This document shows, piece after piece, positions 23,838 through 31,000 of a stretch of DNA of 41,834 nucleotides. Within the stretch, counting starts at the first letter, position 1. Each line of letters begins with the position of its first letter. The stretch comes from a virus: the IMG/VR virus record IMGVR_UViG_3300034073_004613, positions 1 through 41,834 of that record; one strand, given 5' to 3'. The position numbers and the translations under genes were made by a program. The notes under the pieces were generated by a model. The model saw only the letters and a list, made by a program, of their open reading frames with translations. It did not search any database and was not told the origin of the DNA.

Positions 23838-24557
23838 CTAACTTATTACTTCGATTCCTTCCTGGCCGAAGACGAAGACTTCTCGACCCCTGAAGATGAT
23901 AGCAGTGTCTTCCGAGATGCCCAATCCTATCTTCCCAGAAGTAAGACCGACTGCTATCTTCAGGCGAGAGATTCTACCTCTTTCTCTAAAATGAGTGTCT
24001 ACTACGATGTCTGGCAACATAGATAGACCCTTTTTCATGAGGGGTATACTTTTGCCACCTGCTATCATCTCTCCGGATAGGGCCATAGCACCAGCAGAAG
24101 TACCTACCACAGCCATTCCTTCTGAAAATCGTTGCTTCATTCTACTCAGGAAGGAAGTTCCCAGGTAACATTCAGTTATTCTCGATTGATCTCCTCCCAC
24201 GAAGAAAATTGTATCAGCAACATCTAGCTTTTTCAAGTTCTCTTCGGTGTCAACCTCGGAGGCAGTTGAAGTGTGTAGAAAAGTTGTGATGCATCCCAAT
24301 CGGTTAAAAATAGGGAGGTATTTTCTTTCAGCATCTTCTTTGTGGGCAGTGGCTGTAGTCACGACCAAAAGATTAGCAGAACCCAGTCCATTGATAACAA
24401 GCTCTAAGCACTTCTCGGATTCAGATCCACCCACTAGAGCAAATGTCTGACCATTTCTCAAGTACGGTGCGATCATGTCTTCGTACTTCAGGTTGAAGCT
24501 CTCCACCAACCAGTCACCAAAGTTTTTAATAAGCATTCTTGAGGTCTTTCTTTTCAT
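23838..24557 (-). CDS. Cyanophycinase-like peptidase (S51 family), compositionally foreign
   Basis: 239 aa. The S51 signatures are complete: L-V-G-G-S-E-S-E-K (residues 41-49), F-F-V-G-G-D-Q (118-124), the nucleophile elbow G-T-S-A-G-A (152-157, serine 154), and D-T-H-F-R-E-R-G-R (187-195). Later, G-L-G-I-S-E-D-T-A matches the conserved G-x-G-I-x-E-x-T-A. S51 serine peptidases cleave cyanophycin or aspartyl dipeptides. By eye the gene is near 50% G+C, while neighbours are near 25-30%, which points to recent transfer. An alternative start at 24536 (M8) would give M-L-I-K-N-F-G-D-W-L-V-E-S, which again has an aromatic-x-x-aromatic leader followed by V-E. The protein may therefore be tagged, though less clearly than its neighbours. 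Confidence 0.88.
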   Translation of the reverse strand: MKRKTSRMLIKNFGDWLVESFNLKYEDMIAPYLRNGQTFALVGGSESEKCLELVINGLGSANLLVVTTATAHKEDAERKYLPIFNRLGCITTFLHTSTASEVDTEENLKKLDVADTIFFVGGDQSRITECYLGTSFLSRMKQRFSEGMAVVGTSAGAMALSGEMIAGGKSIPLMKKGLSMLPDIVVDTHFRERGRISRLKIAVGLTSGKIGLGISEDTAIIFRGREVFVFGQEGIEVIS

Positions 24558-24580
24558 GTTCTATATCGTACCTTTTGTGT

Positions 24581-24619
24581 CTAAAACCTGATTGTGTCAA
24601 ATAGTTTTAAGTACCTCAT
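24581..24619 (-). pseudogene. 12-codon orphan tag ORF (remnant of a tagged gene)
   Basis: On the minus strand an ATG overlaps the stop of the cupin-like gene as ATGA, the usual coupled-start arrangement. It reads MRYLKLFDTIRF before TAG. MRYLKLFD is the same tag as on the hydrolase at 1682 (MRYLKLYED). The S51 peptidase begins 23 bases after this stop, in another frame. The simplest reading is that a tagged gene, or a tagged version of the peptidase, was broken when the GC-rich peptidase arrived. A functional mini-leader is the alternative. Confidence 0.6.
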
Positions 24620-24876
24620 AACTTCTGTAATTTTATTTTCAAATCACCGGTTCCTTTTATTAGTCTATGATAAATACCCATTGGTATAAAAACTTCTCCC
24701 CTTATTTGTTTAGGTAATTCATTATCAATTTGAATCATCCAATCTGTTTCACCGATAGATTCAATTATACGATTTTCAAAATCTCGATGCCACATAAATT
24801 CACCAGAATCTGTATCTTGTTTGAACTCTCTGATAAATGTATTATCACTTAATTTAGTTTCTTTAAATGGTAACAT
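24616..24876 (-). CDS. Small cupin-like phage protein
   Basis: 86 aa. The pattern F-M-W-H-R-D-F-E-N-R-I-I-E-S-I, D-W-M-I-Q-I-D-N-E-L-P and V-F-I-P-M-G-I-Y-H-R-L-I-K-G matches a short beta-barrel, cupin-like protein often found in marine T4-type phages. The two histidines (H30 in W-H-R-D and the later Y-H-R) are placed like cupin metal ligands. The reaction is unknown. It has no tag, unlike most of the island. It starts four bases after the metallopeptidase stop, and its own stop overlaps the orphan tag ORF, so it is part of the minus-strand operon. Confidence 0.65.
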   Translation of the reverse strand: MLPFKETKLSDNTFIREFKQDTDSGEFMWHRDFENRIIESIGETDWMIQIDNELPKQIRGEVFIPMGIYHRLIKGTGDLKIKLQKL

Positions 24877-24880
24877 ATTT

Positions 24881-25669
24881 TTATTTATTATATAAACCTA
24901 GATAGTATTTTAATTTCTGAGGAAATTCCGTTCCCGCTGCTTTTATCTTTTGATACAATTCATCAGACATATCTTTATGTCTTTTACGAAACTCATCAGG
25001 AGACATAAACCATAAATATAAATTCAATTTTTCTTTGGATCTTTCTACCATGTCTATTTCACGAAGTTTTTTCAAATCCATTTTGGTTTCTCCTGGGTAT
25101 TTTTTTGAGTATAAATAAGCGAATTGTTTTGCATGAGAATCTACTTCCTTTTTTGATGCTAAGTATGAATATCCTTCATCTTCACCTGATTTAAATCCTT
25201 CTTTTTCTATATTTGCAATATGTTGAACCTCATGTTGTAAACTCGATTTTAGGGCATCTACTGGATAATTAAATAATTTAGTAGTTCCTATTTCAATGCC
25301 TTCGGTTCTTATAGGATCATTTTTTGATTTTATTGCAGCTCCTTCACTCTTTGGTATCAAACGTATAAAGAAATCTTTTTGCAGAGATTTAAATGATTTC
25401 TTAATAATTGGATCAATCTGGTCAAAATCAGTTAATAAAGTAGCTGGCTCTGATGATAATCTTATATTTTGATAAGGTTTATAATGTTTTTTTATAAACT
25501 CACTTATACTTAAATTTCCTGGATTTTTTTGATAATAAATTGAAATTTGAGACTTGAAATCTAAAAGCACATCTCTAAGGAATTTATAAATCAATTTTAT
25601 AGATTTATTTTCATCTTCACTTAAATATTCAGCATTTTCGAATAGACTGTATGTTTTTAGATACTTCAT
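24881..25669 (-). CDS. Tagged zinc metallopeptidase (HExxH)
   Basis: 262 aa from the ATG at 25669. A longer frame to 25717 would overlap the upstream gene and hide the tag, so I reject it. The leader MKYLKTYSLFENAE is a clear tag with an L-F-E stretch. At 146-150 is H-E-V-Q-H, preceded by S-L-Q. It is followed at 169-180 by Y-L-A-S-K-K-E-V-D-S-H-A, placing E175 as the likely third zinc ligand of a gluzincin-type peptidase. The N-terminal 130 residues are helical. If packaged, it could act on the prohead, on host proteins after entry, or on the cell envelope; none is proven. The spacing to the upstream gene is 14 bases. Confidence 0.72.
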   Translation of the reverse strand: MKYLKTYSLFENAEYLSEDENKSIKLIYKFLRDVLLDFKSQISIYYQKNPGNLSISEFIKKHYKPYQNIRLSSEPATLLTDFDQIDPIIKKSFKSLQKDFFIRLIPKSEGAAIKSKNDPIRTEGIEIGTTKLFNYPVDALKSSLQHEVQHIANIEKEGFKSGEDEGYSYLASKKEVDSHAKQFAYLYSKKYPGETKMDLKKLREIDMVERSKEKLNLYLWFMSPDEFRKRHKDMSDELYQKIKAAGTEFPQKLKYYLGLYNK

Positions 25670-25683
25670 AACCAATTTATTTT

Positions 25684-26643
25684 TTACCAGAATCCCGGAT
25701 AAGTTTTTCCGCCCCACAAATGTCCATATTTATTTATGCGACATGCCCAGTATCCAGCCTTTGTCTTATCCTTCTTTGTAGAACATTTATGACGAGCAGC
25801 AAATGACTTTCTTGCCTTAGGATTGCTCACCTTAGCAGTTAATCCACCGTGAACATCACCAAAAGAAATCTTTTTAACCTTACCAGTTTTAGGATTCTTT
25901 ACATAAACTTGATATTTTTTAGTACCACCACGCATTGGATAATTTAACTTAACTTTTTTACCCTTATATTCCGCCTCATTTACTTCTTCTATATTTTCCA
26001 TAGGTAAATCCAAAGGAACCTTTTTCCCATTAAAATAACCAAAGTTACCTATCTCGGTCTCTCTGTATAATGATTCATCAATACTACAAAGTTTTATTTT
26101 ACCAGAATCATATAATCTTCTAGCTTCTGTTAAAACATTAAAGAAAGATTTTGAACCAGGTCTAAAAATACTTTCTGTTATTGGTTTGTTGTTGGTTAAG
26201 TGCCATTTTAAGTTCTCCGATACTTCAGGCATTGAGACAAATTGAACTTGTAAGTCACCACACTGACAGTCATCACATCCACAATCACACTCAGAGTCTC
26301 CTGTGCAATCATCACAACAACCACATCCTTCACCTTCTTCATATTCTGATTCAAATTCATCATCATCATCATCATCTTCATATTCACCGATTTCAAATTC
26401 GTTTTCACATTCCATATTTTCAACATTATCAATATTGATGGTTATGAATGATTCAAATTTTTCAACTTTATTTTTCTTAAGATTATTTAATTCTTTTTCA
26501 TCGTGTTCAACAGGTTCAGTTTTGATACCTAATCCCATGATTTCTTCTTTCTCATTTTCTAAAGATTTAGCTGAGAATCCAAAGTCTTCTTCTTTAACTT
26601 TTTTTTCTTTCTTCTTTTCGTTGAATTTTCTGAGATGTTTCAT
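25684..26643 (-). CDS. Tagged acidic/Cys-rich protein with DUF5872-like C-terminal domain
   Basis: 319 aa, at least four parts. It starts MKHLRKFNEKKKEKK, a tag copy with F7 but lacking the second aromatic. Residues about 85-130 are an acidic run (D-D-D-D-D-D) followed by a dense cysteine cluster (G-C-G-C-C-D-D-C, then C-D-C-G-C-D-D-C-Q-C) likely to bind metal. Residues about 150-225 form a small domain with N-F-G-Y-F-N-G-K-K-V-P-L-D. The C-terminal about 95 residues (R-K-S-F-A-A-R-H-K-C ... G-Y-W-A-C-R) resemble DUF5872, a small basic module of T4-like phages. Its function is not known to me. Its stop is two bases... 14 bases before the metallopeptidase start, and it begins two bases after the AAA+ gene ends. 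Confidence 0.65.
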   Translation of the reverse strand: MKHLRKFNEKKKEKKVKEEDFGFSAKSLENEKEEIMGLGIKTEPVEHDEKELNNLKKNKVEKFESFITINIDNVENMECENEFEIGEYEDDDDDDEFESEYEEGEGCGCCDDCTGDSECDCGCDDCQCGDLQVQFVSMPEVSENLKWHLTNNKPITESIFRPGSKSFFNVLTEARRLYDSGKIKLCSIDESLYRETEIGNFGYFNGKKVPLDLPMENIEEVNEAEYKGKKVKLNYPMRGGTKKYQVYVKNPKTGKVKKISFGDVHGGLTAKVSNPKARKSFAARHKCSTKKDKTKAGYWACRINKYGHLWGGKTYPGFW

Positions 26644-26645
26644 AG

Positions 26646-28004
26646 TTATTTTTTAGTTTTTATAAGATATTTCTTTATAAGTAGTTTCCAAACAGGTTCT
26701 TCTCTATCACCAATTCTCATTATTTCTTCGTTTCCAGCTCTTAAGTTTATTGAGTGAATTAGAGTTCTGATGTTGAGGTCAAATTTCACCGGATAGTTAT
26801 CAGTAACATAAATTAGGTATTCTAAAGCTTCTTCTTTTAGTTTCATATCTAATTCTGGTGATATTCTTGACATAATCTCTTTCATTCTTGAAATGATTTC
26901 TTCTTTGTTAAGATTTACATCAACATGTAGAGACCTAGAAAGAATTGCGTCATCGAATTTCTCTTCTGCTAAATTAGAAATGAAAATCACCTGACCTGAA
27001 AATTCGAATCTGTTAGGTAACATTCTTCCCTCTTTTTCTTCATATTCTTGTTGAATTTCTAAATCACTCATACCTGTTGAGTCAAAAGTGTTACCTTTTG
27101 TCAGTTTAGATAGTTCTCTTACTGGATAAGTATCTAAAGCTCCTTTAAGTAAGTTTACTGAATCGGCATCTTTTAGAACAGCATCACAATCATCAAAGAT
27201 GATTAACTTATTTCTGTGTTTGAATAGGACTTCAAATAGACCAGCTGTTGTAATGGTGCCTGTTGATTTATAATAGTGAACATCTGGTTGCATTCCAATA
27301 GATCTTAGCGTGTCTGTTACAACTGAAGTTTTACCAACACCCGCTTGTCCACTTACAATTAGAGAATTACTTTTACCTCTTGCAACTTGTATTGTGTATA
27401 ATTCAATAGCTTTGAAAATATCAATTTTAAGATCTTGAACAGTTATTTTATCTGATTCTTTTTCAGCCTTGTCTGTGGTTGCAACAATTGCTCTTAGTTG
27501 TTCAATTCTTCTTTCAATTTTTTCAACGCTAGTTGGAGACTTTGCTCTTTTTCTTTTCTTTTCCCACTCTTGGAGCTCTTCTTTTGGATCATAAGTTTCT
27601 TGTAGTTCTGTTTCTTCTACCTTTTGAATCATTGATTCCGGATTATTGAAGAAGTCTACTACAAAAGGTAAATGTTTAACAATTGATTCATCTTTAGGTA
27701 TAAAGAGAGTAAATTCTGGATTCTTCTCAAATTCAAAATTCAACCATAAATCTATTGAATGTATTACATTTCTAATGTCATCTTCTTTCCAATTTATTCT
27801 AATGGCCTTTGTTGTTTTAAGAGAAATAAATAATTGACCTCTTAGAAAGTCCATTCCTTTTTGAATAAAGAATATTTCGTTATATGGATATAAATCATTT
27901 CCAGTCTTTCTTTCGATAAATTCTGTTATTTTTTGTATAGCATCTTCTTTATCCTTGGATAGAAATGCCTCTAAAAATAGTTCGTATTTTTTTAAGATTT
28001 TCAT
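26646..28004 (-). CDS. Tagged AAA+ ATPase
   Basis: 452 aa. The leader MKILKKYELFLEA is a clear tag with Y7, F10 and an F-L-E/A site. Residues 20-125 form an N-terminal alpha/beta domain; 130-185 are charged helix. The AAA+ core shows Walker A G-Q-A-G-V-G-K-T (219-226), Walker B K-L-I-I-F-D-D-C-D (266-274), sensor-1 asparagine in F-I-S-N (344) and a probable arginine finger in I-L-S-R-S (357). A helical lid follows to the end. The class cannot be fixed; it resembles phage AAA+ proteins of unknown role. It is the first gene of the minus-strand island, with an AT box 6 bases before its ATG. Confidence 0.85.
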   Translation of the reverse strand: MKILKKYELFLEAFLSKDKEDAIQKITEFIERKTGNDLYPYNEIFFIQKGMDFLRGQLFISLKTTKAIRINWKEDDIRNVIHSIDLWLNFEFEKNPEFTLFIPKDESIVKHLPFVVDFFNNPESMIQKVEETELQETYDPKEELQEWEKKRKRAKSPTSVEKIERRIEQLRAIVATTDKAEKESDKITVQDLKIDIFKAIELYTIQVARGKSNSLIVSGQAGVGKTSVVTDTLRSIGMQPDVHYYKSTGTITTAGLFEVLFKHRNKLIIFDDCDAVLKDADSVNLLKGALDTYPVRELSKLTKGNTFDSTGMSDLEIQQEYEEKEGRMLPNRFEFSGQVIFISNLAEEKFDDAILSRSLHVDVNLNKEEIISRMKEIMSRISPELDMKLKEEALEYLIYVTDNYPVKFDLNIRTLIHSINLRAGNEEIMRIGDREEPVWKLLIKKYLIKTKK

Positions 28005-28010
28005 ATGTTC

Positions 28011-28021
28011 ATATATATTAA
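28011..28021 (-). promoter_or_regulatory. Late-promoter-like box TTAATATATAT (tagged island)
   Basis: Exact AT-box core on the minus strand, 6 bases before the AAA+ ATG, driving the tagged island. The short gap suggests a leaderless or nearly leaderless mRNA. Confidence 0.5.
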
Positions 28022-28045
28022 TTTTGTGGACTAAGAAATGTAAAA

Positions 28046-28056
28046 TTAATATATAA
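28046..28056 (+). promoter_or_regulatory. Late-promoter-like box TTAATATATAA
   Basis: Exact AT box 22 bases before the ATG of the 1943-aa gene, divergent from the AAA+ promoter 24 bases away. Confidence 0.52.
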
Positions 28057-28078
28057 TGAAAACTTGTAGATTAATTAG

Positions 28079-31000
28079 ATGTCTAACCATAAAAACCTTG
28101 TATTCTTTAACAAAGAAGGAGATTACTTAAATTTCAATTATAGTGAAGCTAATGATAGATTTGAAGGTGATATTCTCTTTCATGAAAGTTCATCAGACAC
28201 ATACAAAACTGCTGGACTTTATATGCTTGAAAGCGTTCCTTCTATTGATTATGAAGTTCCGGGTGAATTAGGATTATTAAAATTTCAATTATTTAATGAA
28301 TATGGATTGCATTTTTATGCAGCAAAATCTTTCACACAGTCGATTACAAAAATTGAACCAATCAACAATGACTCTTCTTTTTATTCTAAATGGATTTATG
28401 GTATTGATTTTGAATCAAAATTTCCTATAGGAAGTATCATCAAATTTGATTCTGTTTATTTAGAGTTCACCGACCTCAACAAAACTTATTGTGTAGTTGG
28501 TTCAAAGAAAAATGCTATCATGATTATCAGTGAAATTGATAATGCTAGCTTTGAAAGTTTATATTATACTACATATACTGATGTGACTACTTATGTTAAT
28601 AAAACCATTTCAGGTGCTAATTTAGTCGGTGTTTATAATTATATTGATAATTCCTTTAATAATAATTTATCTGGATGGTCTGAACCTGATTTTTATGATA
28701 AGTATTATATTGGGAAAAAATTAAATATAGTTGGTAGTGAAAACAATGATGGAATTGTTACTGTTACAAATGTCGATGTTACTGACCAAGTTCATTTTGA
28801 ATATTTTGTGTCGGATTCTAGCTTGCCAATTGGAACTGACATATTGATAGAAGTTATCACTAAAACCGATCTTCCTAAAATTTATGAGTCTGGAATTACA
28901 ATTACTGGTGATAATAAGATAAAGTTTGACACTGCTTATCTTTTTCCAAGAATTCTCAAACCAGGAACCGAATTTAAAATTACAGGATCTGTATTCAATG
29001 ATATCTTTTTTACGGTTTCTGATGTGACTGTATTTGAATCAGTAAATGTTACCAAATTCTATAGCTTAGGTGAACAGGTTTATTATAATAATTTACTTTT
29101 TCAATGTATTCAGGCTTATACACACAGTCATTCTTCTGACCAGACAAGAAATGTTACTCCTTATAATACAAATTATTGGAGTAAACCGGATTATGTAACT
29201 GTTGACCAGTCAACAACCTCTGAAACAATACTTAATGGTCAAGTTTATCTTACATCCGATAGATATTATTTTGCATATGGTTACACATATAGTCAATCGG
29301 TTACTTTGGCTTCTGCTGCTGAAAAGTTCAAAAATGATTTATTAGCTTTCAATATAGATTTATTTTATTTAAATGGAAAATTAAAGGCAGACTTAAAGTA
29401 TCCATCAAAATATAGTGAGGTTAATTTTTATCATACCCAAAAAGGCCCAACTTATTCGATTGGTGGTTATTTTCAAACTAACGAAAGAATGGTTCAGGTT
29501 AGAGAAAATTTAAATTATGAATTAAACTATAATTACAGTAGTAATTTTAAATACAACATAGTTTTCACAGATATAGATGAGTTTGGTATAAAACTTATAT
29601 TGAATAAACAAGTTTATGAGGAAGAAATCTCTTATGTTTATACTGGATTAGTAATTGATATGCCAAGAACTATAGATAGGACTTTGAGAAATTGGCTATC
29701 TAGAAATTATATCAGGTTATATGTTCTCGGAATAGAAGCTGAACTGGCTTATATTGGTAGTTTTTATTCGCCTTTTTATAATGCTATAAAATTAAAAACA
29801 ACCTATCCTAATGTTCCTCTAAATATCAATAATGTGTTGGTTGGATCAACCGCTGATTATCATATTGAACACTCAAGAGTTATGTTTTATGATTTGGGAC
29901 CTTATCTCAATCTTAACATAAACGGAGATGATTATGGTATATCTACGGTTTATGGTACTGGGTCTATTCCAGATGTTTCCTCAACTCTTACTAATTGGGT
30001 AAATGAACATGGTGAAATACTTGCTGAGTATAAAATTATAGTTAAAAACTATAATAATCTTTTGAAGTTTGATGTAAAAGAAATGGATAGAAGATTAGAT
30101 TATACAATCAGTACTGGTAAATTGAAAATTCCTGGAATCAATGATTATGTAATTACTGATAAATTACCAGGTAGTCTTGGTATGTTAATATCTTCTAATC
30201 AGATTACATTGACAGGTACTGGAGACTCATCTTTTGAACTAGATGGATTTGCAACTGGTATGGTGGTTACTATTAATAATACTTTTTATCCTTATAATAA
30301 TCAACAATATAATATTCAATTTTTAGATCCTCTTGTTATGGATTTGAGCTATGAGGGTCCTTTTTGGTCAATTGGTGATGCAATTTGTAACTCATCAGCT
30401 TTTGTTACTTTGGCTTTCAATTTAGGATTTGGTCAAACTGGTTGTCAACCCATAGTTGGTCCAACTGGTGGTACTGGTTCTGGAGGACCTTTTGATCCGA
30501 CTATGTTTAGTCTTTCAATGTTTAGTTTGAGTTATAATCCAAATGTTTATACACTAAATACTTATAATTTGAATGCTTATCCGGGTGTTACAGGATTGGT
30601 TGATATAATCTATATTCAGTTATCTGAGTCAATTTATGGATTTGGAGACAATGTTGTTGTACTAGATTCGTATAGTGGTGATTATATAACGACTGTAAAT
30701 CTTCCAGGAAATACACAAAGTATAGAAATAGAATTTAACACTGTAAATAATTATTTGTATTGTCTATCTGAACAACAAATAAATGTTGTGGATCCATTAC
30801 TCAATACTTTAGTTACTACTATTTCTCTTACAAGTTCTAATCCATCAGCTCAAGCATTTGATATGTTGGTCAATCCATTGAATGGTGATGTTTATGTTAC
30901 ATATAAGAATTGGGCTAGAGTAGATATTTTTGCATCTAATAACCTAACTAGTTCTCCATCGGATTTTCTTTCTACATCCTCTGTTAACTTTCCTGTATCC

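Noticed and set aside
24558-24600. Sigma-70-type promoter (TTGACA) before the S51 peptidase
   Set aside because: TTGACA is present on the minus strand but no -10 element lies at 16-18 bases; the region also encodes the orphan tag.
25670-25717. Longer start for the zinc metallopeptidase
   Set aside because: It would overlap the upstream gene by about 34 bases and place the tag MKYLKTYSLF inside the protein; the ATG at 25669 fits the shared tag.
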